This document shows positions 26,291-33,851 of a stretch of 64,000 nucleotides of DNA, one piece after another. The stretch's first letter is position 1; every line of letters starts with the position of its first letter. Position numbers and translations under genes: made by a program. This DNA is from Sinorhizobium terangae (GTDB lineage Bacteria > Pseudomonadota > Alphaproteobacteria > Rhizobiales > Rhizobiaceae). Where the stretch lies: positions 434,001 to 498,000 of the forward strand of contig NZ_CP121661.1 in the NCBI RefSeq assembly GCF_029714365.1, in the 5' to 3' direction. Below the pieces are notes generated by a model. It was given only the letters and a program-made list of their open reading frames with translations. It did no database searches and was not told the origin of the DNA.

Positions 26291-27235
26291 TCAGGAACGC
26301 CTTGGACGTCCCTTGGCCCGTCGTGGAGAAATTATACGGGACGCCTCCTGAAATAACACCTCGCGCATCCAGAGGCTTGCCTGATCGCCATTATGAAGGG
26401 CAGGCCATTGGACGGCTTGGGTGAACGTGGGGAGTGGCAGCGGAAGTTCGACGATCCGCAGGGGTATTGTTTTTGCGAAATACTTCACCAGCCGTAAAGG
26501 CATGGTCGCTATACGGTCGGTGCCTGACAGCATGGATGGAATCATGCTGAATCCCTGGACGACGACCTCAATATGTCTCTTGAAGCCGTGCTCGAGCAGA
26601 TACCATTCCTCAATGGAAGGCGTTCGGGTATTCCCGAATTTGACCGCAACGTGCCCCATCGACATGTATTCCTCGAGTGTAAGTCGCTCTGATAACTGCT
26701 TGTTCGAGCGGCAGCCTACGCACACGAGTGTCTCGTCGAACAGTCTCGCTCTGGGATGCGTGCGCGACATGAATAATTCCGGAAAAATCAAAAAATCGGC
26801 GTCGCCGCGCCGGAGGCAGTCATCGTAGTTGTCCGCGAGAGGCAGCAATTCGAAGCTAACGGCGGGAGCCTCCCGCGCAGCGCGCTCCACGACCTTTTCG
26901 AAAAAGACGAGTGCGGCGTAATCCGAAAGGATGATCCTGAAACGACGATCCGATTGAGCCGGGCAAAACGGGTCCCAGGAAATGATGGAGATTTGAATGT
27001 GTAGCAGTGCCTCGCGGACTGCGGGCGCGAGCCGTTCCGCACGCGGGGTCGGAACTAATTCGCGGCCTATCATGGTAAAGAGGTCGTCGTGGAAATAGGT
27101 GCGCAACCGGGCTACGGCCGCGCTCATCGCTGGCTGGCTCAGGTTGATGGTGCGTGCCGCCGCCGTGAGGTTACGCTCTGTCATTAGGGCGTCGAGCGCG
27201 ACGAGGAGATTTAGATCGAGGCCTTTGAACCGCAT
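26291..27235 (-). CDS. nodD: LysR-type nodulation regulator NodD
   Basis: A 314-residue LysR-family protein. The start at 27235 gives [20 protein letters not shown], the usual NodD start; an upstream ATG at 27277 is rejected. The helix-turn-helix is [23 protein letters not shown]. Further parts such as [20 protein letters not shown] and DADFLIFPE match NodD. It binds nod boxes and activates nod operons in response to plant flavonoids. A nod box at 28057-28103 lies about 820 bp upstream on the same strand with one small ORF between, so this nodD could be nod-box driven. It may be a secondary NodD copy. Confidence 0.93.
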   Translation of the reverse strand: MRFKGLDLNLLVALDALMTERNLTAAARTINLSQPAMSAAVARLRTYFHDDLFTMIGRELVPTPRAERLAPAVREALLHIQISIISWDPFCPAQSDRRFRIILSDYAALVFFEKVVERAAREAPAVSFELLPLADNYDDCLRRGDADFLIFPELFMSRTHPRARLFDETLVCVGCRSNKQLSERLTLEEYMSMGHVAVKFGNTRTPSIEEWYLLEHGFKRHIEVVVQGFSMIPSMLSGTDRIATMPLRLVKYFAKTIPLRIVELPLPLPTFTQAVQWPALHNGDQASLWMREVLFQEASRIISPRRAKGRPRRS

Positions 27236-27422
27236 GTCTTCATCTATCCGTGGCGAGGTGGCGAGAAAGGGTGGCAAGGCTTGTGCAGTACGAGCCCCGA
27301 GACATCAGGCAGAGGCTTACCTTCATCGCGCATACCTGCTTCAGACCAGGATCCCGCTTTAAGCAAAGGTAATGGAGGGTCATGGGCACGACCGAGCTGA
27401 CTGCATGGAAGAAATGGGCAGG

Positions 27423-27866
27423 TTAAAGCCGGCTGCAGGGCGGCCTTGATTTTAGTTGATGGCCACTACCTACTCGCCAGACGCCAGTGGGATCGCCGAT
27501 CTGATCAATCGCCTCGCGTGAGGCGGCATATTGACTTAGGCCCTGCAAGTGACTTCGAGAATTGCGCCGGCTCGCGTTGGCCAAGCGCAAGCGCGATTTC
27601 GCGCTTCCACTTCGAACGACGGGGAAAGCAGATCGAGCTGCGGTAGGCCACCAGCGCTTCAGCCTCCGCGTGACATTCTTACTTTCCTCAAGGTCCGCCG
27701 CGCTGAAATGATAGCGGAAAACGCCGCCGCCCGTAACCGAGGTCAAATGACAATCACCGCCGAAGCGCTTCACGCCTTGATCGGCTTTCATGGAACCATC
27801 CGACGTGCAGACATCGGACGTGAGTACATTCTGGTAATGCGCAATGACAACGGTGAGCTTCGCCAT
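27423..27866 (-). CDS. Hypothetical small protein downstream of a nod box
   Basis: A 147-residue ORF on the strand pointed to by the nod box. AGGAG stands 5 bases before the ATG at 27866. The N-terminal 65 residues (MAKLTVVIAHYQNVLTSDVC...GGVFRYHFSAADLEE) look protein-like; the rest is rich in Arg and Ser and may be out of frame or non-conserved. No family is recognised. The support is the RBS and the nod box about 190 bp upstream; an ORF on the opposite strand overlaps and cannot be fully excluded. If real it would be a flavonoid-inducible gene upstream of nodD. Confidence 0.4.
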   Translation of the reverse strand: MAKLTVVIAHYQNVLTSDVCTSDGSMKADQGVKRFGGDCHLTSVTGGGVFRYHFSAADLEESKNVTRRLKRWWPTAARSAFPVVRSGSAKSRLRLANASRRNSRSHLQGLSQYAASREAIDQIGDPTGVWRVGSGHQLKSRPPCSRL

Positions 27867-28056
27867 CTTACTCCTGCAGCTTCTCTAAAATCGTGCCTGG
27901 TTCGCCTCCTCCGACCGGTCATGGCCGGAAGACCTGATTGAGGACGGAGCGGATTACAATCCGCGGCCATCCAGCGCCGGAATCATACGCGACTATAAAG
28001 TCTGGTCGCGCGGACGGGCCTCAGTGCCCAAGCGTCGTCAATGCAGCATTACGCGA

Positions 28057-28103
28057 GATCGGTAAAATCGATTGTATGGATGGAATCCATTCGCGTTATA
28101 GAT
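28057..28103 (-). promoter_or_regulatory. nod box (leftward)
   Basis: Read on the minus strand, the 3' half contains ACAATCGATTTTACCGATC and is preceded by CCATCCAT. This closely matches the conserved 3' part of the 47-bp NodD-binding consensus (AAACAATCGATTTTACCAATC), and the 5' half retains ATCTAT and the ATGG element. It points toward the small ORF at 27866 and nodD. Confidence 0.75.
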
Positions 28104-28303
28104 GATAATGAACACTTCCAGGGAAGAGCGACGGCGCCAATACGAGTGTAGAACTAGGAAGATTTTCCAATCTCGTGAAAGGGAGCGCTGAGAGACTGGA
28201 CACCCGGGCCGGAACGGCGCCGACCCGCAGATTGCCGCTGTTCTGAACTTCACGTTGCGTAGTTCGATGCACAAGCTACAGGTTGATTTTCAAAGAGCTT
28301 ACA

Positions 28304-28384
28304 TCAGCCCATAGGCTGATTCCCTGTGCCGCTTATCAATTTATAGGCTGAACATTTTGTATTGAAAATCAATCTATAGACTGA
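28304..28384. promoter_or_regulatory. Three phased operators upstream of the XRE/Fic pair
   Basis: Three copies of a 16-bp dyad of the form TCARYYYATARRYTGA: TCAGCCCATAGGCTGA (28304-28319), TCAATTTATAGGCTGA (28336-28351) and TCAATCTATAGACTGA (28369-28384). The spacing is 32 and 33 bp, about three helical turns, so all lie on one face of the DNA. They end 42 bp before the XRE gene start and are probable autoregulatory sites for its product. Confidence 0.75.
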
Positions 28385-28425
28385 TACAGCTGCGACTGTA
28401 ATCACGTTACAGCCTGAGAAGGCCC

Positions 28426-28887
28426 ATGAAGAGCGATACTCGCAAGAGAGCCCGGCTGCGCCTCGACGAAAGGCTTCAGACGCTACAGCCCATTGATCGG
28501 TTCAGGGCGCCCCCGAAGGGATGGGTGCGCGCTCTGCGCGACGCTCTCGGCATGACAGGCGCGCAGCTCGGCGCGCGCATCGGCGTTCGGCCCCAAACCA
28601 TCGAATCGATCGAGAAGTCAGAAGCAGCAGGGACGATCCAGCTCAACACACTGCGCCGGGCCGCCGAGGCTCTAGATTGCACACTTGTCTACGCCCTGGT
28701 TCCAAACAGCTCGCTCGAAGCTGTCGTCGAGGCTCGGGCACGCAAGATCGCGATACGCGAGCTTCAGCGTGTTGCGCACACGATGCGGTTGGAGGCTCAG
28801 GGCACGGATAGTGCAGATTTCGAAGCTCGCGTCCAAGCGTACATTCGCGACAAGATCTCTGAACGCGATCTCTGGAACGAAACATGA
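28426..28887 (+). CDS. Mobile mystery protein A (XRE-type regulator/antitoxin)
   Basis: A 153-residue protein. The XRE helix-turn-helix spans about residues 40-95: ALGMTGAQLGARIGVRPQTIESIEKSE, followed by TLRRAAEALDCTLVYALVP, the tail seen in mobile-mystery A proteins. It overlaps the Fic gene by 4 bp. The three operators upstream suggest it represses its own operon. It is a plausible antitoxin for the Fic protein, which is inferred from pairing and overlap. Confidence 0.85.
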   Translation: MKSDTRKRARLRLDERLQTLQPIDRFRAPPKGWVRALRDALGMTGAQLGARIGVRPQTIESIEKSEAAGTIQLNTLRRAAEALDCTLVYALVPNSSLEAVVEARARKIAIRELQRVAHTMRLEAQGTDSADFEARVQAYIRDKISERDLWNET

Positions 28888-29480
28888 CAGATCTCTTCCA
28901 CGAGCCTGATGACGCAACCCCGCTTGAGCCGCTCGAGCGAGAGGGCCTGCTTCAGACCTGGATCACCCACCGCAGCGACCTCAACGAGGCCGAGCAGGAA
29001 AACATCGTTGCCGGTGCGGCTTGGGTACGCGGCCGCCGGCGTTTGCCCCTTGAGCAGATGCTCACTGAAGACTTCATGCGGACACTCCACAAGAGAATGT
29101 TCGGGGACGTTTGGCGATGGGCCGGTACGTTCCGGACGACGGAGCGCAACATCGGCATTCAGGCCTACCGCATCGGAATGGAGCTCGCGAGTCTATTGAG
29201 CGACATCAGCTATTGGATCGAGCATGGGACCTTTCCGCCGGATGAGATCGCGATCCGGTTCCACCATCGGTTGGTCTCGATTCACCCATTTCCGAACGGA
29301 AACGGTCGTCATGCGCGACTGGCGGCTGATCTTCTGATTGAGCGCCTTGGCGGCGAGCCTTTCAGTTGGGGCGGCGGCAGTCTGGCCGACGTCGGCGAAC
29401 TGCGCGCACGTTACGTCGCCGCACTACGCGCAGCGGACGATCATCACATCAGGCCGTTGCTGGAATTCGCGCAAAGCTAA
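28884..29480 (+). CDS. Mobile mystery protein B (Fic domain AMPylase-like)
   Basis: A 198-residue Fic/Doc-fold protein. The catalytic loop HPFPNGNGRHAR (about residues 133-144) fits HxFx(D/N)GNGR, with the catalytic His and all ATP-binding residues kept. MFGDVWRWAGTFRTTERNIGI precedes it, as in this family. It probably adenylylates or otherwise modifies a host target and is held in check by protein A encoded upstream. The paired name comes from a family found on mobile elements. No inhibitory helix (S/TxxxE[G/N]) was identified by eye. Confidence 0.88.
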   Translation: MTDLFHEPDDATPLEPLEREGLLQTWITHRSDLNEAEQENIVAGAAWVRGRRRLPLEQMLTEDFMRTLHKRMFGDVWRWAGTFRTTERNIGIQAYRIGMELASLLSDISYWIEHGTFPPDEIAIRFHHRLVSIHPFPNGNGRHARLAADLLIERLGGEPFSWGGGSLADVGELRARYVAALRAADDHHIRPLLEFAQS

Positions 29481-29610
29481 GTGCAGAGACCTTCATTTCG
29501 CTGCGGCGCAAACCGGCAACCGAACTCCGGCATGGCTGTAGCTGTAGTAGGCGGTCGGTATAGGCATGCTCATGCATGGAGCATCTGTTTCGGAGTTCCT
29601 GACGATACAC

Positions 29611-30801
29611 CGCCTTTATCAACGAAAGACAGCAATAGCCTTGCTAACTAAGGGTTGCCATGCGATTCTTCGGGCATGATCCGGGGGAGATGAGAATGTC
29701 GGAAACGATGCTTGCAGCGCTGACCAACATTCGGACCGCAGAAGATATGATCGTGGCGTTTCGCGATGAGGAGCAGTGTCGGCGATTGCTGGAAAGCATG
29801 GTGTGGCCGGCCGGGAGAGTTTGCCCTGCCTGTGGTTACAAGCGCTCGATCGCGATCGCCGGGCGCGATATGGGCAGGCGGCGTGCGCGTCCGGGTCTCT
29901 ATCAGTGCTCCAGCGGCGATTGTCGCTTCCAGTTTACGGTGACGACACACACGCCGCTGCATTCCACAAAGCTTCCTCTGAGTGTCTGGCTGAAGGGCAT
30001 GTGGCTGATGCTGCAGTCGGATAAAGGTTTGTCCTCGGTGCGCCTGGCCGAGGCTCTGGGGGTGAGCCAACCGACGGCCTGGCGGATGGGACACGCGCTG
30101 CGTCTGATGGCGGCGCGCGAACACATGCTCGGTGGCACGGTGGAGATCGACCATTTTTATCTCGGTGGGCGAGCAAGAATAAATCCGAACGATCCACCGC
30201 CTGGACGCGGCCGAAAAGGACTGCCGAATACCCAGAAGACGCCGGTCATGGTGGTCGTTCAGCGGCCAGATGACGTCACACCCGGCACTCCGGCCGGTGA
30301 CGCGCGTGCTGCGGTGGTGACGGGTCTTTCGCTCCGTGCATCGGCGCGCGCCGCCGAAGCGCAGATCGACCCCGACGCCTATTTGATGAGCGATGAGGCG
30401 ACAGCGTTCATGGCCCTTGGCGAGAACTATGCCAGGCATGACACCGTGAAGCATTCCAGCCGCGAATACGTTCGTGACGCCGTTCATGTCAATTCGGTCG
30501 AAGGTTTCAATGCCCGCGTCCGCCGCACCATTGCCGGTGTCTTTCATCATATCAGCCCGCAGCACGCCGACCTGTATTTCCACGAGATCGGTTTCCGCTG
30601 GTCACAGCGCATTGTCACGGGCCAGGCTGTTCGGAAAACCCGAAATGGCAGGGAACGCATGAAGACCATGTGGTCACGGGTACCGCCGGCGCTGCAATTG
30701 CTGCAAGTCTTTCGCACCGCTACCGGACGTCAACTGCGCAGAAGTCCGGACGGTGGAATTATCGTCAAATCAGCAGTAGCTGTCTTTGGTTGATAAAGGC
30801 C
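29611..30801 (+). mobile_element. IS1595-family insertion sequence, intact ends and TSD
   Basis: The element is 1191 bp. The ends are inverted copies: left CGCCTTTATCAACGAAAGAC, right (complement) GGCCTTTATCAACCAAAGAC. An exact 8-bp target duplication, CGATACAC, flanks it at 29603-29610 and 30802-30809, as expected for this family. It carries a single full-length transposase gene. Complete ends and identical TSDs point to a fairly recent insertion. Confidence 0.92.
29697..30793 (+). CDS. IS1595 (ISXO2-like) transposase
   Basis: A 365-residue protein from the ATG at 29697 (377 from 29660); GGGGGAGATGAGA precedes 29697. An N-terminal zinc ribbon has CPACGYKRS and a further CSSGDCRFQF, followed by TPLHSTKLPLSVWLKGMWLM and a HTH-like SSVRLAEALGVSQPTAWRMGHALR. 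The DDE-type ISXO2 domain includes GTVEIDHFYLGGR with the first Asp and VNSVEGFNARVRR near the end with the glutamate. All parts typical of the family are present, so it may be active. Confidence 0.92.
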
Positions 30802-30927
30802 CGATACACTATGCGATCATTATGGCCCAGAACGTGAACATCCTCGGAACAAGCGGTACAGTGGCCCCGCGAAGAGCCTGAACATCGATGGGGGACGACA
30901 TCTTGTCCCCGTCACTCCGTCTCATGC

Positions 30928-31620
30928 TCATTCCTTGAACGCCTGATTGGCCTTCTTTATCACGTCAGCTTGTCTCGCTGGCCCGTTGTAGAGTTTTTCC
31001 AGCAGCAGATTGATGATGCTGATCCCCGCCACCATTTCATTGCGGGTCATGGCAATGCGCTTGTGAGCGCCAGCGTTCCCTTTCTCCCTGATTTTGTGCA
31101 GCAGTGTAACCTGCACCTCATCGACATGCCCCTTGGCGTGAAGATCGTCGATCTTCCGTTGCAGATTACGACCGGCACATTTCGTATCGTTCACAATGAA
31201 CTCGACCACCATCCGAAGCGCCACGGTTGCCAATTTGAGCTTACTACCCGCTAGAGCGTAAAGCATCTCTTCAATCAACTCATTCAGATCGGTTGGCGTG
31301 TAATCCGTGTCAAAAGCGAAGTCCGCCGATGAAGGCGAAGGATACTGGATTTCATCGGGGATGAGGCGCGTGTTTCCCTCAGAGTCGTGGTCATACTGCT
31401 CGCTGAAATATGACGCTTTCTCGAAACAAACCTCGTCGCAAGCGCCACACCGATATAGTGAGAAATTTGTCCAGCCGTAGATTGGGCCGAATTGATGGTC
31501 TTCATCCCACCTGCCCACACATTGGGCCTCAAGGGTGTGAATCGTCTCCCTTCGACAATCGTTGCACTGAAGTCGCTTGCGGCTATCTAAGTCGACATTC
31601 CGATTGAACGTATTAAACAC
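30928..31620 (-). CDS. DUF4145-type protein with zinc-ribbon-like N-terminus
   Basis: A 230-residue protein with a GTG start at 31620, preceded by AGGGGAACT and immediately after a TGA of the upstream small ORF. The N-terminal part has CNDCRRE and CGACDEVCFE, two CxxC pairs likely to bind zinc. The C-terminal half (LKLATVALRMVVEFIVND, then DEVQVTLLHKIREKGNAGAH) matches the DUF4145 helical domain, often found as part of restriction or defence proteins. It is cotranscribed with the small ORF and probably with the SEC-C/Lit-like gene upstream. Confidence 0.7.
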   Translation of the reverse strand: MFNTFNRNVDLDSRKRLQCNDCRRETIHTLEAQCVGRWDEDHQFGPIYGWTNFSLYRCGACDEVCFEKASYFSEQYDHDSEGNTRLIPDEIQYPSPSSADFAFDTDYTPTDLNELIEEMLYALAGSKLKLATVALRMVVEFIVNDTKCAGRNLQRKIDDLHAKGHVDEVQVTLLHKIREKGNAGAHKRIAMTRNEMVAGISIINLLLEKLYNGPARQADVIKKANQAFKE

Positions 31621-31818
31621 TCAGTTCCCCTGACGCATATTATCTTCCAGCTCCAGTATATACGACGGGTCAATGCACGCGAGAGGCCTTTCCTTTACCA
31701 TCGATAGCTGTAGGTCATCTCGTAGATGCGCTTTCACTCCAGCAACCTGTACAAGGCGCAACATCGCGGCACCGACGGTCCCTTCCGAGATAGATGGCGC
31801 AGGAAGCGCCGGCCTCAT
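31621..31818 (-). CDS. Small unknown ORF coupled to the DUF4145 gene
   Basis: A 65-codon ORF (MRPALPAPSISEGTVGAAML...) whose TGA is followed directly by the GTG of the DUF4145 gene. The frame is also open upstream to the end of the Lit-like gene, so the true N-terminus may be longer. There is no recognisable family. Coupling suggests it is translated; it may be a small partner protein. Confidence 0.35.
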   Translation of the reverse strand: MRPALPAPSISEGTVGAAMLRLVQVAGVKAHLRDDLQLSMVKERPLACIDPSYILELEDNMRQGN

Positions 31819-31895
31819 GATTACGACTAGCGGACCTGGTTGTGGCGGCAGCTCATTAAGAACAGGCGCTAAGCTCAGTCGGTTTGCGATGGTTG

Positions 31896-33311
31896 TTAGC
31901 GAACCGGGAACAGTACCCCGAGGCGGTGCGCCATGGAGTCAAAGGCCTCCCGTGGAGTTTCGCGCTTACGGGGGGGCGCGGCTGTGGGGTCAAACACAGC
32001 CTTGAACAAATAGGAGGCGTTCTCAAGCGCTGGGCTTCGGTCCCCGAGGTCGAGCTTCGCCGCGGCGGCACGGAAGCGATGAATGGCCCGTGGATGCGAT
32101 GGGTCCTGGCCGCCCACAGATTCGAAGAGGAACAGCCACGCCAGAGCGGTAATCACCATCAGCGCCCGGAACTCGCGATCAAGGCCTGAGCCCGCATCAT
32201 CCAGAACCCAGCTTGTGGCAAAATCGTCAGCTTGAACCTCCTGACCGACCATCTGGCCAGCTGGGAGAAAGGGATCATGTCCGTGATGCACGTGTCCAAT
32301 CTCATGGAGGAGAATCCAACTTAGCGCGCCGAAAAATAAGTTGTTGACCTTTCCGTCGTGCGATGTTGGAGGCGCCTGAGTGTTGGGCAAGGCTAGCCCG
32401 ACTGGCCAACTCCGGTCGGTCCAAATTAGCCTTTTCGCGTAGTCGACGTATTCTTGTAGGTTCAGCTCGTGCCATTGCCGGCCGAAGTCAACGCCTACCG
32501 CTCCCTTCAACCCCTGAGCTCGAGACGCCATCGAGCCCATCTGCATCACATTGTAGGCCACATATGCCATAGACCACAGGCTCGCGAGCCCCGCCCAGGT
32601 GACGTAGATCGCCTTCTGGTCGACGCTGGCCCAAAAGCTGGCCGCGGATGCCACCGGTGTGATAGTCCACGCGCCGGTCCCAAACACCTCTTTCGCGAGC
32701 GCTTCGGCTCGTTCTGGTGCAATGTTGAACGGAGTTCGATTTGCGAGCTTGAACAGTTCGGCAGTTGCAGCTTCGGAGGAGACGTCGTGGGCTCGGAGGA
32801 CGGTTGATAGAGCCATCGTCTGGCCCGGCACGAACCCGCTGTCCGCGACTCTCATGACGATCGCTCCGGGTGACGTCGGTTCGCTGTAAGGATAGCACCG
32901 TACAGAAACGAGCTCGACCGGATAATTCGCGATGGCGGCCCGCCGATGCGCCTCAAAGTCGCGGCGGAGGACCTCAATATCACCAGAGGCTCGGATGACC
33001 AGCTGTACAAGTCCGCCCGGACGCAAGTGGCGCAGGGCGATCTCCATTACTTCATCTTCTATCGCCCAGCGAAAGCTCTCATCGCCTTGGGCCCGGATGC
33101 GCTGCGCGATTTTCGTAATCGATCGGGCTTTGTGTCCGCCAGTGAACCAGAGAGTTACGGCGTCGAACGGCCCGTTCTGGCGAAGCCAACGCTCGAGTGC
33201 AGCGTCCGCAATCAGGACGTCGGCGTTGACCAACACCGTACTCCCCCGAACGGCGATCGACGCGGTGGCTGGTATGGCGTCGTAGAGCTTGTGGCCCAGT
33301 TTTGACTGCAC
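31896..33311 (-). CDS. Lit-like (peptidase U49) metalloprotease joined to half of a methyltransferase domain
   Basis: A 471-residue ORF from a GTG. The first ~150 residues (FDAVTLWFTGGHKARS, then ALRHLRPGGLVQLVIRAS) are the second half of a SAM-methyltransferase fold. The C-terminal ~220 contain ILLHEIGHVHHGH, an HExxH zinc motif, followed by EVQADDFATSWVLD as the likely third ligand region. This pattern recalls the phage-exclusion protease Lit (peptidase U49). The missing first half of the methyltransferase domain is encoded just upstream in another frame (33319-33684), so the natural gene is probably one long ORF broken by a frameshift near 33345-33350. Confidence 0.65.
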   Translation of the reverse strand: MQSKLGHKLYDAIPATASIAVRGSTVLVNADVLIADAALERWLRQNGPFDAVTLWFTGGHKARSITKIAQRIRAQGDESFRWAIEDEVMEIALRHLRPGGLVQLVIRASGDIEVLRRDFEAHRRAAIANYPVELVSVRCYPYSEPTSPGAIVMRVADSGFVPGQTMALSTVLRAHDVSSEAATAELFKLANRTPFNIAPERAEALAKEVFGTGAWTITPVASAASFWASVDQKAIYVTWAGLASLWSMAYVAYNVMQMGSMASRAQGLKGAVGVDFGRQWHELNLQEYVDYAKRLIWTDRSWPVGLALPNTQAPPTSHDGKVNNLFFGALSWILLHEIGHVHHGHDPFLPAGQMVGQEVQADDFATSWVLDDAGSGLDREFRALMVITALAWLFLFESVGGQDPSHPRAIHRFRAAAAKLDLGDRSPALENASYLFKAVFDPTAAPPRKRETPREAFDSMAHRLGVLFPVR

Positions 33312-33318
33312 ACGTGGG

Positions 33319-33684
33319 CTAGCGACAGCATCCTCCGGCAGACCGAGCCCCTAAGCAGTAGGGGTTCTCGTCCACACCAACAATCAGCTGATTTTTCGCT
33401 GTGATGGCAGCCGATAGCGCCTCCAGGCCCTGGCCCAAGCCGCAGCCGATGTCGAGAACACGTTCGACCGTTCCAGCCTCAATCAGTTCGGCAGCAAGCG
33501 AGGTGTAGAGTCCCTCAGTGACGTAATGGGCAGCGTTCACACCCCATTCGCGGGCGTAGATCTCCTGCGCTACGATGACCGCCTTGCCGCGAGGTGCCGT
33601 GTAGATCGGCTCGTGGCAGTCGGCGTAGCGTCGGTCGCTGCCGCAGGTGCAGATATCGTCGGGCTTGAGGGTGGGCATGAACAT
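33319..33684 (-). pseudogene. SEC-C zinc motif plus N-terminal half of a methyltransferase (frameshifted from the next ORF)
   Basis: A 121-residue ORF. CTCGSDRRYADCHEPIY near residue 12 is a SEC-C motif. RVLDIGCGLGQGLEAL and LIVGVDENPYCL are SAM-binding motif I and the following acidic strand. The frame then runs into a stop after 11 residues. The same fold continues at once in the next frame (GLGLPEDAVASPRV...), showing that a one-base change around the run of four G's (minus strand, about 33346-33349) splits the gene. Together the parts give SEC-C / methyltransferase / Lit-like protease, about 590 residues. Mutation, programmed frameshift and sequencing error are all possible. Confidence 0.6.
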
Positions 33685-33851
33685 TTGTCTCTAGGGTGTT
33701 CTGGGCCAGCGGACGGACTGATTGAGAATCGATGAGGAGTGAAATATCACAACCTATGGCGCGAGTTAAGCGAATCAGTGATATTTGGAGGAAGTACTTT
33801 AATTTCGGGTCGGCTTTCCCATGCGCATCCTAAGACGAAAGACTGCGTAAA

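Noticed and set aside
27549..27941. Plus-strand ORF of 130 codons
   Set aside because: It overlaps the minus-strand ORF that has both an AGGAG site and a nod box; it has no comparable support.
28304..28384. CRISPR array
   Set aside because: Three short dyads spaced by about 17 bp are operators; the repeats are too short and no cas genes are present. No CRISPR array was seen elsewhere.
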